From positions 175,967 through 239,966 of the forward strand of contig CAJXSK010000003.1 in assembly GCA_913061075.1 (NCBI GenBank): a stretch of DNA of 64,000 nucleotides, in the 5' to 3' direction. The translations under genes and the position numbers were made by a program. Origin of the DNA: an uncultured Piscirickettsiaceae bacterium (GTDB lineage Bacteria > Pseudomonadota > Gammaproteobacteria > Methylococcales > Cycloclasticaceae). Below the pieces are notes generated by a model. That model saw only the letters and a program-made list of their open reading frames with translations, was not told the origin of the DNA and did no database searches. Positions 34,396 to 44,928 of the stretch are shown piece after piece; positions within the stretch are counted from its first letter, which is position 1, and every line of letters begins with the position of its first letter.

Positions 34396-36009
34396 TTAAT
34401 TCGCTGCTATTTTTAGATTTGAAACGTCTTGGCTTTTTAGGTACTCATCATAGGTGCCATGAAAGTCAATAATGCCATTAGGGGTTATTTCCACAATACG
34501 GGTAGCGAGTGAAGAAACGAACTCACGGTCATGACTAACGAACACTAATGTACCGTCGTAGTTTTCTAAGGCTAAGTTAAGTGACTCGATAGATTCCATA
34601 TCTAAGTGATTGGTCGGCTCATCCATTAGCATAACGTTGGTTTCGCCAAGCGTTAATTTACCAAACAATAAGCGGTTTTTCTCACCACCAGAACAGACAG
34701 CGACTTTCTTTTCAAAATCATCGGTTGAAAATAATAAACGTCCGAGTGTCATGCGCACAACTTGATCATCGTGCTTGGGTTTGCGCCATTGGCTCATCCA
34801 GTCGAACAAGGTCATGTCTACCTTAAAATCGTCGGTGGCATCCTGTGGACAATAGCCTAATGTGGCGTTTTCAGCCCATTTTATGGTGCCGGAATTTGGT
34901 GTTAAATCATTCATTAAACAACGCAAGAAGGTGGTTTTTCCCGCGCCATTTTCACCAATAACAGCAAGCTTTGTACCGGCTTCTATAATCATGGATGAAT
35001 TTTCGAATAACGGCCCTTCGTCGAAACCATGCCCTAGTCCTTCGAGAGTAACGGCTTCTCTGTGCAGTTTTTTGAACTGCTTAAAAATGATGTATGGGTT
35101 AACGCGTGAAGATGGTTTGATATCCGTGAGTTCGATTTTTTCTAAGCGTTTAGCACGAGACGTTGCTTGTTTAGCTTTAGATGCGTTCGCAGAGAAACGG
35201 CTCACAAATTGTTGCAGCTCGGCAATTTGTGTCTTCTTCTTGGCGTTTTCTGACTGCATGAGTTCACGCGCTTGTGTTGATGCCATCATGAAATCATCGT
35301 AATTACCGGGGTAAAGGCGTAATTCGCCGTAATCAATGTCAGCCATGTGTGTACAAACAGCGTTTAAGAAATGACGGTCATGCGAGATGATAATCATGGT
35401 GCTTTTTGATTGATTGATAATATCTTCTAGCCAGCGAATGGTGTTGATGTCCAAGTTGTTGGTTGGCTCATCAAGTAGCAAAATATCAGGTTCTGAGAAC
35501 AACGCTTGGGCGAGCAATACACGAAGCTTCCATCCAGGCGCAACATTACTCATTAGTCCGTAGTGAAATTCTGTTTCAATACCCGCACTCATTAGTAATT
35601 CTTCAGCGCGGCTTTCTGCACTGTAACCATCCATTTCTGCAAATTCGACTTCAAGTTCAGCTACTTTCATACCTTCTTTTTCGGTCATTTCTGGCAAGCC
35701 GTAAATGCGTTCGCGTTCTTGTTTAATGGCCCAAAGTTCTGCGTGACCCATAATAACGGTATCCACAACAGTGTATTCTTCAAAAGCGAATTGGTCTTGG
35801 CCTAGTTTGCCAATGCGTTCTCCGGCTTCAACTGAAATGTTGCCAGAAGTGGGTTCTAGATCACGCCCCAGTATTTTCATAAAGGTTGATTTGCCACAAC
35901 CGTTTGCACCGATAAGGCCATAGCGGTTACCGTTGCCAAATTTGGCAGAGACGTTTTCAAAAAGCGGTTTAGCGCCAAATTGCATTGTGACGTTTGAGCT
36001 AATTAACAT
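34396..36009 (-). CDS. ybiT: ABC-F ATPase YbiT
   Basis: A 537-residue ABC-F translation factor with two ABC domains. Domain 1 has Walker A GANGCGKS and [12 protein letters not shown], with a diverged signature [16 protein letters not shown]. The linker helices (about 240-320) carry the Lys/Arg-rich ribosome-contacting segment. Domain 2 has GENGAGKT, signature [12 protein letters not shown] and [12 protein letters not shown]. Length and details match YbiT rather than EttA or Uup, so the window has two different ABC-F genes. It follows rhlE on the same strand by 38 bases. Confidence 0.93.
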   Translation of the reverse strand: MLISSNVTMQFGAKPLFENVSAKFGNGNRYGLIGANGCGKSTFMKILGRDLEPTSGNISVEAGERIGKLGQDQFAFEEYTVVDTVIMGHAELWAIKQERERIYGLPEMTEKEGMKVAELEVEFAEMDGYSAESRAEELLMSAGIETEFHYGLMSNVAPGWKLRVLLAQALFSEPDILLLDEPTNNLDINTIRWLEDIINQSKSTMIIISHDRHFLNAVCTHMADIDYGELRLYPGNYDDFMMASTQARELMQSENAKKKTQIAELQQFVSRFSANASKAKQATSRAKRLEKIELTDIKPSSRVNPYIIFKQFKKLHREAVTLEGLGHGFDEGPLFENSSMIIEAGTKLAVIGENGAGKTTFLRCLMNDLTPNSGTIKWAENATLGYCPQDATDDFKVDMTLFDWMSQWRKPKHDDQVVRMTLGRLLFSTDDFEKKVAVCSGGEKNRLLFGKLTLGETNVMLMDEPTNHLDMESIESLNLALENYDGTLVFVSHDREFVSSLATRIVEITPNGIIDFHGTYDEYLKSQDVSNLKIAAN

Positions 36010-36047
36010 AAGATTTTTCCGTAAGTTTGATTGTTAAAGTGTTCGGT

Positions 36048-37400
36048 TTAGCGATTACCAAAGTTGTCTGGGCGGCTACCGGCGCTAGCTTGGCGAGCTC
36101 TAGGTGTGCCATTGCTAGGCTTTGCTTTTGGTCGTGCCTGTTGCTTGCTGCGGTTTGGTTTATGTCCATTGGGTTTGCGACTGTTGGCTTTATGCCCATT
36201 GCTCTTTTTTTGCGGGCGAGGGCCGCCACGGCCATTCCTAATAGGTTCTGCTTTAATTGTTGGGTCAGGCGTATAGCCGTCAATAATGACTTTCTCAATA
36301 TCGCTTTTAATTAAGCGTTCAATATCTTTAAGCAGTTTTAACTCATCAACACACACTAAAGACATGGCTTCACCTTCGCTGCCTGCGCGACCGGTACGAC
36401 CAATACGGTGCACATAATCTTCAGGTACATTGGGTAGTTCAAAATTCACCACGTGAGGCAGTTGATCGATATCAATGCCACGAGCAGCTATATCAGTAGC
36501 CACTAACACTTGAATGGCGTTTGATTTGAAGTTTGCAAGTGCTTTGGTTCGCGCGGCTTGGCTTTTATTACCATGAATGGCAGCAGCAGTAATACCATCG
36601 GTATTGAGCTGTTCAGTTAGCTTGTTCGCGCCGTGTTTTGTACGAGTAAAAATAAGTACTTGGTGCCAGTTGTTCGAGCCAATTAAGAACGAAAGCAATT
36701 CGCGTTTGCGTTTTTTGTCCACAGGGTGAACCACTTGCGAAATGCTTTCTGCCGTGGTGTTTTCACGTGCCACTTCAATCAGTGTTGGTGATTTAAGTAA
36801 GCCGTTAGCGAGCCTTTTAATATCAGCAGAGAAAGTTGCAGAAAACAGCAGTGTTTGTTTGTTTTTTGGAACGATGGCCAGTACTTTTTTAATATCATGT
36901 ATGAAACCCATGTCGAGCATACGGTCTGCTTCGTCCAATACTAAGATTTCTATTTGTGATAAATCGATTGTTTTTTGACTAACGTGGTCAAGTAAACGGC
37001 CTGGTGTAGCGATAAGAATATCCACACCTTGACGAAGTTTTTGGATTTGTGGATTTATTTTTACGCCACCGAAAATAACGGTAGAACGTAACGGTAAGTG
37101 TTTGCCGTAATCAGCAATGCTTTCGGCTACTTGAGCGGCAAGTTCCCGTGTTGGTGTTAATACTAGCGCACGAATAGGACGTTTGCTGGTATTGCTTTTA
37201 CGGCTTTCCATAAGGCGCTGTAATAACGGCAAGGTAAAGCCTGCGGTTTTGCCGGTGCCGGTTTGTGCGCCACCCATTAGATCTTTACCTTCTAATACTG
37301 GGGGGATAGCTTGTAATTGGATTGGAGTAGGTGTGGTGTAGCCTTTTTCGGATACAGCACGAAGTATATCGGCGTTTAAACCGAGGGATTCAAATGACAT
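36048..37400 (-). CDS. rhlE: DEAD-box RNA helicase RhlE-type
   Basis: A 450-residue DEAD-box ATP-dependent RNA helicase. It has F-x(n)-Q motif (FESLGL ... [10 protein letters not shown]), Walker A AQTGTGKT (45-52), [27 protein letters not shown], and [10 protein letters not shown] in the second RecA domain. The C-terminus (from about residue 385) is a basic, Asn/Lys/Pro/Arg-rich tail with HKPN and RKPN repeats, as in RhlE proteins that use such tails to bind RNA. The ATG of MSFESLGL is the family start; a 35-codon upstream extension is not homologous. Confidence 0.92.
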   Translation of the reverse strand: MSFESLGLNADILRAVSEKGYTTPTPIQLQAIPPVLEGKDLMGGAQTGTGKTAGFTLPLLQRLMESRKSNTSKRPIRALVLTPTRELAAQVAESIADYGKHLPLRSTVIFGGVKINPQIQKLRQGVDILIATPGRLLDHVSQKTIDLSQIEILVLDEADRMLDMGFIHDIKKVLAIVPKNKQTLLFSATFSADIKRLANGLLKSPTLIEVARENTTAESISQVVHPVDKKRKRELLSFLIGSNNWHQVLIFTRTKHGANKLTEQLNTDGITAAAIHGNKSQAARTKALANFKSNAIQVLVATDIAARGIDIDQLPHVVNFELPNVPEDYVHRIGRTGRAGSEGEAMSLVCVDELKLLKDIERLIKSDIEKVIIDGYTPDPTIKAEPIRNGRGGPRPQKKSNGHKANSRKPNGHKPNRSKQQARPKAKPSNGTPRARQASAGSRPDNFGNR

Positions 37401-37662
37401 TGATGTTAGTTCTCTATATGTTTGCCTTTCTACACATGCATTACACATGGTTGATGCGGTCAAGGCTAAACAACGTTGTTTGGGGGGAACCTTGTTGATT
37501 ACCACCTTTTAACAGTGTAGACCGATGTACACTATGATTGTGCGATGCATTATATCTGAAATATTGACTATTTCCTATGTTTTCTAATATTTAGTTTTAA
37601 TACAGTAAATACAAATATGGTATATTGTCCAATTACTTATGAAATTTTATGAAGGGGTTTAA

Positions 37663-37938
37663 ATGGCACGTGTAACTGTATCGGATTGTCTCGAACATGT
37701 AGATAATCGTTTTGAATTGGTTTTATTGGCGTCGCGTCGTGCTCGTCAGTTGATGGAAGGCGCTGAAACAACGCTGGACGTTGAAAACGATAAGCCGACT
37801 GTTCTAGCATTACGTGAAATTGCAGATGGGCAAATTTCTGAAGAGTTTCTAGATTTAGTTGACCAACCACCTGTATCTGACCACTTTATTGACGATGAAG
37901 AAGATGTTGTTGGAAGCGTCGCGCAAAAAGCAGAATAA
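37663..37938 (+). CDS. rpoZ: RNA polymerase omega subunit
   Basis: The 91-residue omega subunit that helps assemble beta-prime into RNA polymerase and forms part of a ppGpp site. [30 protein letters not shown] and [13 protein letters not shown] are diagnostic. A good ribosome-binding site (AAGGGG) precedes the ATG. The next gene is spoT, as in many proteobacteria, but a strong terminator-like hairpin separates them. Confidence 0.97.
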   Translation: MARVTVSDCLEHVDNRFELVLLASRRARQLMEGAETTLDVENDKPTVLALREIADGQISEEFLDLVDQPPVSDHFIDDEEDVVGSVAQKAE

Positions 37939-37994
37939 AGTTCGTAAAACTTGATGTGCGCTCTGGTCGCAATATCGGTTTTAGTGATAGACTC

Positions 37995-38027
37995 AAATGC
38001 CAATGACTAGTCATTGGCATTTTTTTT
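37995..38027 (+). terminator. Strong intrinsic terminator between rpoZ and spoT
   Basis: Perfect arms AAATGCCAATGA and TCATTGGCATTT around a CTAG loop; the 3' arm's Ts run on into five more (eight Ts to 38027). It ends only 13 bases before the spoT ATG and 57 bases after rpoZ. No promoter fits between hairpin and start codon, so spoT must rely on read-through or on a promoter located upstream. Confidence 0.9.
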
Positions 38028-38040
38028 GCGTGTAAACAAG

Positions 38041-40203
38041 ATGACAGCTATTAACATAACAAACCCAGTGCTATTGCAAGATGAACTTATGCAATCACTG
38101 ATGACAATTATTCGTGGTTACATGAATGAAGAGCAAGTGCGGCTTGTTAATAAAGCGTATGTATTAGGCAGCGAAGCGCATAAAGGACAGCGTCGTTTAA
38201 GTGGCGAGGATTATATTTGCCACCCCGTTTCTGTTGCGCTTATTTTGTCGAAAATGAAGATGGATGCAGATTGTATTATCGCTGCTATTTTGCATGATGT
38301 AGTTGAAGATACAAATACAACCGTTGAAAAGTTAGAGTCACTCTTTAATGCGGATGTGGCGGCGCTCGTTAATGCCGTAACGAAGCTGACGCAAATTGAT
38401 TTTAAATCCCGTGAAGAAGCGCAAGCAGAAAACATGCGAAAAATGTTTTTGGCGATGGCCAAAGATTTACGTGTGATAGTCATTAAGTTATCAGACCGTT
38501 TGCACAATATGCGCACTATTGGTGCAATGAAGCCTGAAAGTAAGCGTCGAATTGCTAAAGAAACGTTAGATATTTATGCGCCGGTGGCGCACCGCTTAGG
38601 TATGCATGAATTTAGACTTGAATTAGAAGATCTGAGTTTTAAAGCGATGTACCCCATGCGTAGAGATGTGCTAGATAAAAGTATAAAAACAGCGCGTGGC
38701 AACCGAAAAGAAGTGGTTGAGAAGATCCAGCAGGTTCTTATAGATACATTTAAAAATACGGATTTTGCAGCAGTTATTAAGGGGCGAGAGAAAAACCTTT
38801 ATAGTCTTTATAATAAAATGAAGAGTCAGCATATTTCGTTTAGTGAAGTTTATGACGTGTATGCGTTCAGGGTGATTGTGGAAAATATCGACCAATGTTA
38901 TAGGGCGATTGGCCTATTGCACGGCTTGTATAAACCAGTGCCTGGAAAATTTAAAGATTATATTGCGTTACCAAAATCTAATGGTTATCAATCGTTGCAT
39001 ACAGTATTGGCCGGTCCATATGGTGTGCCCGTGGAGCTTCAGGTTCGAACATTGGAAATGGACCGGCTGGCAGAATCAGGCATCGCCGCCCATTGGCTCT
39101 ACAAAACAGAGGGGATTTCAAATACAACACAAACGCATGCCCATGAGTGGCTGCGTAATTTATTGGAAATGCAAAAAACATCTGACGAATCTTATGGGTT
39201 TGTTGATACGCTAAAAGTCGACCTGTTTCCTCAAGAAGTGTATGTGTTTACGCCTAAGGGCAAAATTGTGAAATTACCGAGAGGCGCGACAGCCGTCGAT
39301 TTTGCTTTTTTTGTGCATACAGATGTGGGTATGGCGTGTGCGGGAGCAAAGATTAATCGGCGTCTTGAGCCGTTGCATTCGGTCCTTAGAAATGGTCAAA
39401 CAGTTGAAATCATTACCAGTGACTTTGCGGTCTGTAATCCGACATGGTTGAATTTTGTGGTGACAGTAAAAGCCAGAAATGCAATTCGTAACCATTTGAA
39501 AGAGTTCCAAGAGAGGGATGCAGTTGAGTTGGGCGGTCAGTTATTAAATGCCGAGTTTAAGGAACGCGGCATGTCTGTAAATGAAATTCCTGAGGAAAAC
39601 ATTGATGCGTTTTTAGAAGAGCACTCTTTGTCTTCGATGAATGCTTTATTACTGGATATTGGTTTTGGTAACCGCATGCCCTTGTTGGTGGTTCATCAAT
39701 TACTGGGGCAACAAGAAGAAAGCGTAGAGCTAGAAGTTAACGGTGGCAAGCAGTCTGAAGCGACGTTACGTTTGCACGGTGCGGAAGGGATGTCAATTGT
39801 ATTGGCAACGTGTTGTAGACCGATATTAGGGGATAAAATAATCGGTTTCTTTAGTCCAGGGCGAGGTGTGGTCGTTCATCGAGTACATTGTAAAAATACG
39901 CGCGCTTATAAAAAAGACCATAAAAGTTGGCTTAATGTTCAGTGGGATGAAGAAGCAACGGGAAGCTTCAGTACGGATATTAAGTTTGAATCTGAGGATC
40001 AGCAGGGTGTTTTTGCGAAAATAGCCTCTATATTTTCATCGTATGGTTGTGATATTGAAAACGTTAATATGGCCCCACGTGATGGTGGAACATCCATTGA
40101 TTACTTTACGGTTACAGTTGAAAGTAGAAAGCACTTGGCCAGAGTGATGAGGCGCTTACGTGCTGTTCCATCGGTCGTGAAAATCTCGAGAGTACGTAAT
40201 TAA
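38041..40203 (+). CDS. spoT: Bifunctional (p)ppGpp synthase/hydrolase SpoT
   Basis: Controls the alarmone ppGpp. The 720-residue protein has an HD hydrolase domain (H61, and HD at residues 85-86 in LHDVVEDT), a RelA-SpoT synthetase region (GREKNLYSLYNKM, VYDVYAFRVIV, YIALPKSNGYQSLHTVLAG), a TGS domain (DLFPQEVYVFTPKGKIVKLPRGATAVDFAF), a Cys-containing conserved region (ATCCRPILGDKI) and a C-terminal ACT domain. ATG 38041 is preferred over a TTG inside the terminator hairpin. Its intact HD motif marks it as SpoT-like rather than RelA. Confidence 0.95.
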   Translation: MTAINITNPVLLQDELMQSLMTIIRGYMNEEQVRLVNKAYVLGSEAHKGQRRLSGEDYICHPVSVALILSKMKMDADCIIAAILHDVVEDTNTTVEKLESLFNADVAALVNAVTKLTQIDFKSREEAQAENMRKMFLAMAKDLRVIVIKLSDRLHNMRTIGAMKPESKRRIAKETLDIYAPVAHRLGMHEFRLELEDLSFKAMYPMRRDVLDKSIKTARGNRKEVVEKIQQVLIDTFKNTDFAAVIKGREKNLYSLYNKMKSQHISFSEVYDVYAFRVIVENIDQCYRAIGLLHGLYKPVPGKFKDYIALPKSNGYQSLHTVLAGPYGVPVELQVRTLEMDRLAESGIAAHWLYKTEGISNTTQTHAHEWLRNLLEMQKTSDESYGFVDTLKVDLFPQEVYVFTPKGKIVKLPRGATAVDFAFFVHTDVGMACAGAKINRRLEPLHSVLRNGQTVEIITSDFAVCNPTWLNFVVTVKARNAIRNHLKEFQERDAVELGGQLLNAEFKERGMSVNEIPEENIDAFLEEHSLSSMNALLLDIGFGNRMPLLVVHQLLGQQEESVELEVNGGKQSEATLRLHGAEGMSIVLATCCRPILGDKIIGFFSPGRGVVVHRVHCKNTRAYKKDHKSWLNVQWDEEATGSFSTDIKFESEDQQGVFAKIASIFSSYGCDIENVNMAPRDGGTSIDYFTVTVESRKHLARVMRRLRAVPSVVKISRVRN

Positions 40204-40227
40204 ATTTTAAATTTACAATGGTTTACT

Positions 40228-40617
40228 ATGAATAAAACAGTGATTCACTCCAAACAAGCGCCTGAAGCGATTGGCACTTACTCACAAGCTATTAAAGTGG
40301 GTAATACGGTGTACTTATCTGGTCAAATACCGCTGCAGCCGGATACGATGGAGCTCGTAAAGGGGGGTATTAGTGAGCAGATTGATCAAGTCTTTAAGAA
40401 CTTAACAGCCGTTGCGACAGCCGCGAGTGGTGATTTGTCACATATCGTAAAACTGAATATATTTTTAACGGACTTAACTGACTTCCCTATCGTCAATGAA
40501 ATCATGGCTAGGTACTTTCAACAACCGTACCCAGCACGTGCGGCGATTGGTGTTTCGGCGCTACCTAAAGGGTCGTCTGTTGAGATGGATGCCATTATGG
40601 TTGTTGATGAGCAGTAA
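40228..40617 (+). CDS. ridA: Enamine/imine deaminase RidA
   Basis: Hydrolyses reactive 2-aminoacrylate and other enamines made by PLP enzymes. At 129 residues it is a typical RidA trimer subunit: [25 protein letters not shown], the catalytic Arg in [23 protein letters not shown]. It lies 24 bases after spoT and 19 before recG, so it belongs to the same transcription unit. Confidence 0.96.
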   Translation: MNKTVIHSKQAPEAIGTYSQAIKVGNTVYLSGQIPLQPDTMELVKGGISEQIDQVFKNLTAVATAASGDLSHIVKLNIFLTDLTDFPIVNEIMARYFQQPYPARAAIGVSALPKGSSVEMDAIMVVDEQ

Positions 40618-40636
40618 TAGTCGTTGTTGAAAGTTG

Positions 40637-42721
40637 ATGCTTGAACAAGGCCGCCTCGATGAAATGCCCGTTACGCAACTCAAAGGCGTTGGGCAAAAAG
40701 TGGCCGACAATCTGGCAAGTTTAGGTATAAACAACGTTGCAGATATGCTATTCCATTTGCCGTACCGGTATGAAGATAGAAGCAAAGTTATACCCATAGG
40801 CGCGTTGCAACCCGGTTCGTCGGCATTGTTTGAAGGCAAAGTAGAATTGGCGGAAACAGTTTTTCGTGGCAGGCGTTCATTGCTTGTGCAATTAAGTGAT
40901 AACACAGGGCTTATCACGCTGCGTTTTTTTCACTTTTCGGCCAGTCAAAAAGCAGCACTTAAACGAGGGCAATGGATACGTTGTTATGGAGATGTGCGAT
41001 CATATCGGCGATCTTCATTAGAAGTTGCCCACCCAGAATACCAACATATTGCTGAAAGTGACCGTGGGCAAGTGAGTGAAGGGTTAACGCCGGTTTACTC
41101 TATGACTGAAGGGCTTAGACAAGCCTCGTTAAGGAAGTTTGTTAATCAAGCATTGGCACTGTTAAATAATGGCGCTGTGTTAATAGAGAACTTGCCTGAC
41201 CAGCTTCTAAATAGTATGAATTGGCCATCTCTAAAAGACAGTTTAAATGCCTTACATTGCCCGCTGGCAATGCTTGGATCTGAGCTGGTTGAATTAGAGG
41301 AATATAAACGGTTGGCTTTTGAAGAACTATTGGCGCACCACCTGAGTCTAAGTCGTCTTAAAAAAGGCAGTCAGGTACGTTCGGCGACAAAATTAATGTT
41401 TGACCAAACGCTACAAAAAGACTTTTTAGGTCAATTAGGTTTCTCTTTAACAGCTGCACAACAGCGGGTTGTGGCTGAAATCACTCATGATTTGCAACAA
41501 GGCTTTCCTATGCAGCGCTTGTTGCAAGGTGATGTAGGTTCCGGCAAAACGGTTGTTGCTGCTTGTGCTGCATTGATGGCCTATGGATCTGGTAAACAAG
41601 TTGCACTAATGGCGCCCACAGAGCTATTGGCGCAACAACATTACAAAACAATGCGTGCATGGTTAAAACCGTTAGGTATTCATGTCACATGGTTAGTGGG
41701 TCGACACAAAGGAAAAGAGTACGAATCAATAACAGGCGATATCCGCGAAGGCCATGCGGATGTTGTTATTGGTACGCAATCATTATTCCAAGAGAAGATG
41801 GGGTTTGCTGGTTTAGGCTTGGTAATTATAGATGAGCAGCACCGCTTTGGCGTGCATCAGCGTTTGGCGTTGCGTGATAAAGGTGTTGATGGAGATGTGT
41901 CCCCGCACCAATTGGTGATGACGGCGACACCCATTCCGAGAACATTGGCCATGTTAGGGTATGCCGACCTCGATCTTTCCATTATCGATGAGCTGCCGCC
42001 TGGCCGTACGGCAGTAACAACCTCTGCTGTCAGTATCACGAAACGCGACCATGTCATTGAGCGAGTAAAAAAAGGCATTGAAGATGGTCGCCAAGTTTAT
42101 TGGGTGTGTACATTGGTTGAGGAGTCTGAAGTATTGCAATGCCAAGCAGCAGAAGTGGCGGCTGATTTACTGACGGTGTCGTTACCTGATATACGCGTTG
42201 GGTTGATTCATGGTCGAATGAAAGCGGATGAAAAACAACTCACCATGCAAGCGTTTAAAGAAAATGAACTCGATATTCTTGTTGCTACAACGGTTATTGA
42301 AGTGGGTGTAGATGTGCCAAATGCGAGCTTAATGGTGATAGAAAATGCAGAACGATTGGGACTTGCGCAACTACATCAATTGCGAGGAAGAGTAGGGCGC
42401 GGGCAAATTAACAGCCACTGCGTATTAATGTATCAACCGCCTCTGTCTAAAAATGCAAATGAGCGATTAGCCATTTTAAGAGAATCAACAGATGGGTTTA
42501 AAATAGCCGAAAAAGATATGCAGTTAAGAGGGCCAGGAGAGCTGTTGGGCAAGCGTCAAGCAGGGTTTATGCAATTTAAAGTAGCCGATTTGCAGCGTGA
42601 CGCCTTATTAATGGACAAGGTTGCGGTGACGGCAAATGAAATTTTAGAGAAACAACCTGAAATTATTGATGCGTTACTCCACCGTTGGATAAGCAATTCA
42701 GTAGAATATGCGCACGTATAA
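40637..42721 (+). CDS. recG: ATP-dependent DNA helicase RecG
   Basis: Remodels stalled replication forks and D-loops. The 694-residue protein has the N-terminal wedge/OB domain (LKGVGQKVADNLASLGI, LFHLPYRYEDR), Walker A GDVGSGKT with the preceding MQRLLQ, DEQH in LVIIDEQHRFGVHQR, TATPIPRTLAM, and LHQLRGRVGRGQ as motif VI. The ATG is chosen over an in-frame TTG three bases upstream. It closes the rpoZ-spoT-ridA-recG group. Confidence 0.95.
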   Translation: MLEQGRLDEMPVTQLKGVGQKVADNLASLGINNVADMLFHLPYRYEDRSKVIPIGALQPGSSALFEGKVELAETVFRGRRSLLVQLSDNTGLITLRFFHFSASQKAALKRGQWIRCYGDVRSYRRSSLEVAHPEYQHIAESDRGQVSEGLTPVYSMTEGLRQASLRKFVNQALALLNNGAVLIENLPDQLLNSMNWPSLKDSLNALHCPLAMLGSELVELEEYKRLAFEELLAHHLSLSRLKKGSQVRSATKLMFDQTLQKDFLGQLGFSLTAAQQRVVAEITHDLQQGFPMQRLLQGDVGSGKTVVAACAALMAYGSGKQVALMAPTELLAQQHYKTMRAWLKPLGIHVTWLVGRHKGKEYESITGDIREGHADVVIGTQSLFQEKMGFAGLGLVIIDEQHRFGVHQRLALRDKGVDGDVSPHQLVMTATPIPRTLAMLGYADLDLSIIDELPPGRTAVTTSAVSITKRDHVIERVKKGIEDGRQVYWVCTLVEESEVLQCQAAEVAADLLTVSLPDIRVGLIHGRMKADEKQLTMQAFKENELDILVATTVIEVGVDVPNASLMVIENAERLGLAQLHQLRGRVGRGQINSHCVLMYQPPLSKNANERLAILRESTDGFKIAEKDMQLRGPGELLGKRQAGFMQFKVADLQRDALLMDKVAVTANEILEKQPEIIDALLHRWISNSVEYAHV

Positions 42722-42735
42722 AATGATGTGGTCAG

Positions 42736-43287
42736 TTGGAAAAAATAAATAATTTCTTATTAGTTGAGCCAAATTGGTTAGGTATTGAGCAGTGCGAAAA
42801 ACCTTCTATTCCAACCGCTATAAAAGATTGGTTGCTAGAGCAGGGGTCCTTAACGTTGAGGATGAAAGAAACGTTTACTGGCTCATTTACTGTTTCTGTA
42901 GAAGGTGAAGGGTGGTCGTTTCCATTTGAGCAAGATGCACAAACGCTTCATGTGCAAGCTGAAGAAGCGTTCATAAGAGAAGTGGTTTTGCATATTGGTC
43001 AAGTACCGCATGTGTTTGCTAGAACGACCATTCTTAAACGCTCTTTAGATGCGTTACAACAACTGGCTACATTAGGCGAAAAGCCATTAGGTGAAGTGAT
43101 ATTTAGTTACCCCGAATTAAAGCGTATTAGTATTGATGTCGTGAACATTAAAAGAAATGAGTTGTCTCCAAAAGGGCTTGGTTTATTAGGGGCTGATGAA
43201 GGGCTCTGGGCACGTAGAAATACCTATGATATAAAAGACCATCAATTTATTGTGAGCGAATTCTTTTTACCTGATATGTTCAAATAA
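42736..43287 (+). CDS. ubiC: Chorismate pyruvate-lyase UbiC
   Basis: Converts chorismate to 4-hydroxybenzoate and pyruvate, the first step of ubiquinone synthesis. The 183-residue protein begins with TTG; no in-frame ATG is present upstream. Family features include the REVVLHIGQVPHVFARTTIL segment with the product-binding Arg residues and the C-terminal LWARRNTYDI, with a conserved Glu in FIVSEFFLP. It is followed three bases later by ubiA, the next enzyme. Confidence 0.92.
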   Translation: MEKINNFLLVEPNWLGIEQCEKPSIPTAIKDWLLEQGSLTLRMKETFTGSFTVSVEGEGWSFPFEQDAQTLHVQAEEAFIREVVLHIGQVPHVFARTTILKRSLDALQQLATLGEKPLGEVIFSYPELKRISIDVVNIKRNELSPKGLGLLGADEGLWARRNTYDIKDHQFIVSEFFLPDMFK

Positions 43288-43290
43288 CAA

Positions 43291-44157
43291 ATGTTAAAAA
43301 CGTCAAATATCAACAACTACTGGGTTTTGATGCGTATGCATCGTCCCATTGGTATCTTATTATTGCTTTGGCCGATGTATTGGGCGTTATGGATTGCTAG
43401 CGAAGGGCAACCGGAGCCTGTGGTTCTTATTGTATTTACGTTAGGTGTCATCATCATGCGGGCAGCGGGTTGCGTGATTAACGACTACGCTGACCGTAAC
43501 ATTGACCCACATGTTAAAAGGACAAAAGACCGACCCATTGCTAACGGGTTAGTATCGCCGAATGAGGCATTATTGCTCTGTTGTTTATTAGTGCTAATAG
43601 CTTTTTTATTGGTGTTGTTAATGAATGAATTAACGATTGCCTTATCCATAGGCGCACTGGTACTAGCGGCTATCTATCCGTTTATGAAACGCTACACTCA
43701 CTTACCACAGGTGTTCCTTGGTGCTGCATTTGGTTGGGCGGTGCCCATGGTGTATGCAGCACAAACAGGTGTATTGCCAACGCCGTTAGCATGGTTGATT
43801 TTCGTTGCAACAGTGATTTGGGCCGTAATTTACGACACCATGTACGCAATGGTTGATCGTGAAGATGATATAAAGATTGGCGTTAAATCGACCGCTATTT
43901 TGTTTGGTGATGCGGATAAAATCATTATCGCTTTATTCCAGGGGATGTTTTTATTCACCTTGCTCATCATTGGGCAAAAAGCGCAATTAGGTCAATATTT
44001 TTATACCGGTGTGTTTATTGCTTTGTTGCTATCTATTTTTCAGCAGTTTTTGATAAAAGATAGGGTCCCAAAAAAGTGCATGATGGGTTTTTTAAATAAT
44101 AATTATTTAGGGCTTGTTGTTTTTCTTGGTATTGCTGCGGACTACTACTTGGTTTGA
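43291..44157 (+). CDS. ubiA: 4-hydroxybenzoate octaprenyltransferase UbiA
   Basis: Inner-membrane enzyme that attaches the polyprenyl tail to 4-hydroxybenzoate in ubiquinone synthesis. The 288-residue protein has about eight membrane segments and the two Asp-rich motifs for Mg-diphosphate: [19 protein letters not shown] and [12 protein letters not shown]. It forms an operon with ubiC and is convergent with comF, 4 bases away. Confidence 0.95.
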   Translation: MLKTSNINNYWVLMRMHRPIGILLLLWPMYWALWIASEGQPEPVVLIVFTLGVIIMRAAGCVINDYADRNIDPHVKRTKDRPIANGLVSPNEALLLCCLLVLIAFLLVLLMNELTIALSIGALVLAAIYPFMKRYTHLPQVFLGAAFGWAVPMVYAAQTGVLPTPLAWLIFVATVIWAVIYDTMYAMVDREDDIKIGVKSTAILFGDADKIIIALFQGMFLFTLLIIGQKAQLGQYFYTGVFIALLLSIFQQFLIKDRVPKKCMMGFLNNNYLGLVVFLGIAADYYLV

Positions 44158-44161
44158 TGCG

Positions 44162-44854
44162 CTAAGCACGAGCAAAGCCCCATATTTCAACGTGTTTCAC
44201 GCCCGCTTTTTTTAAGGTTCTTGCTATTTCATTAGCGGTAGAACCAGTTGTTACGACATCATCTATGACAGCAATCGAGTTTATGATTTGTAGGCTGTTG
44301 TAACTAAACGCATTTCTCAAATTTTTGCGCCTTTCTTTGGCCTTTAATGTCGTTTGGCTGGCCGTATTAATCGTCCGTGTACAAGCATTGTTAAATAAAG
44401 GAATGTCTAGTTGTTGGTGTATATGTTGAGCAATTAATTGTGCTTGGTTAAAACCTCTCTCTCGCCGCCTTTTCTTATGTAAAGGTACGGCCAAGATTGC
44501 GTCGGGTAATGTGTCGTTAAGCTGAAAGTGTTCAGACATTAATTTACCCATTGTTCGAGCGCAATTGTATTTACTATTAAATTTCAGTGCTTGTATGAGT
44601 TGTTTGCTTGTTTCATCGTATTCGTACAAGGTGGTGATGCTGTCAAAGTGGGGTTTCTTAGCTAAGCATCTTCCGCAGGTGAAGAGTTGTTTTGACTGCA
44701 TGGCTATTCCACATATTTGGCAAACTGGCCCCATTTTTTTAAGATCTTTGTGGCATTGACCGCATAAATCCAATTCGTTTTCACCTGCCTTGTTACATAT
44801 AAAGCAGGTATACGGATAAAATATTTGCTGTATTTTATTTAACCAGTTGTTCAT
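44162..44854 (-). CDS. comF: ComF family protein (phosphoribosyltransferase-like)
   Basis: A 230-residue ComF/GntX-type protein linked to DNA uptake in competent bacteria. The N-terminal zinc-binding region has cysteine pairs (CFICNKAG ... CGQCH, CQICGIAM ... CGRC). The C-terminal phosphoribosyltransferase domain has the PRPP loop IAVIDDVVTTGSTANE and the RRRERGFNQAQLIA segment. It is divergent from the biotin operon. No other competence gene lies in the window. Confidence 0.92.
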   Translation of the reverse strand: MNNWLNKIQQIFYPYTCFICNKAGENELDLCGQCHKDLKKMGPVCQICGIAMQSKQLFTCGRCLAKKPHFDSITTLYEYDETSKQLIQALKFNSKYNCARTMGKLMSEHFQLNDTLPDAILAVPLHKKRRRERGFNQAQLIAQHIHQQLDIPLFNNACTRTINTASQTTLKAKERRKNLRNAFSYNSLQIINSIAVIDDVVTTGSTANEIARTLKKAGVKHVEIWGFARA

Positions 44855-44870
44855 TTTAATTTAAATTAAA
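44855..44870. repeat. 16-bp perfect A/T palindrome upstream of bioB
   Basis: TTTAATTTAAATTAAA directly abuts the -35 of the bioB promoter and the comF start codon. It may act as an UP-like element or regulator site. Confidence 0.5.
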
Positions 44871-44898
44871 TTGACAACAATTTAGGCTGATGTAACAT
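44871..44898 (+). promoter_or_regulatory. Sigma-70-like promoter of the biotin operon
   Basis: TTGACA (44871-44876) and TAACAT (44893-44898) with a 16-base spacer lie 30 bases before bioB. I see no clear copy of the enterobacterial BirA operator (TTGTAAACC and its inverse), so regulation by BirA is not supported by sequence here. Confidence 0.7.
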
Positions 44899-44928
44899 GC
44901 ACATAATTCTACATAACAGGGTTTATTC

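Noticed and set aside
34862..35302. 146-codon frame on the plus strand opposite ybiT
   Set aside because: Antisense to a well-conserved ABC-F gene; composition is that of a reversed coding frame.
44855..44928. BirA operator upstream of bioB
   Set aside because: No match to the known half-sites is visible; only a promoter and an A/T palindrome can be supported.
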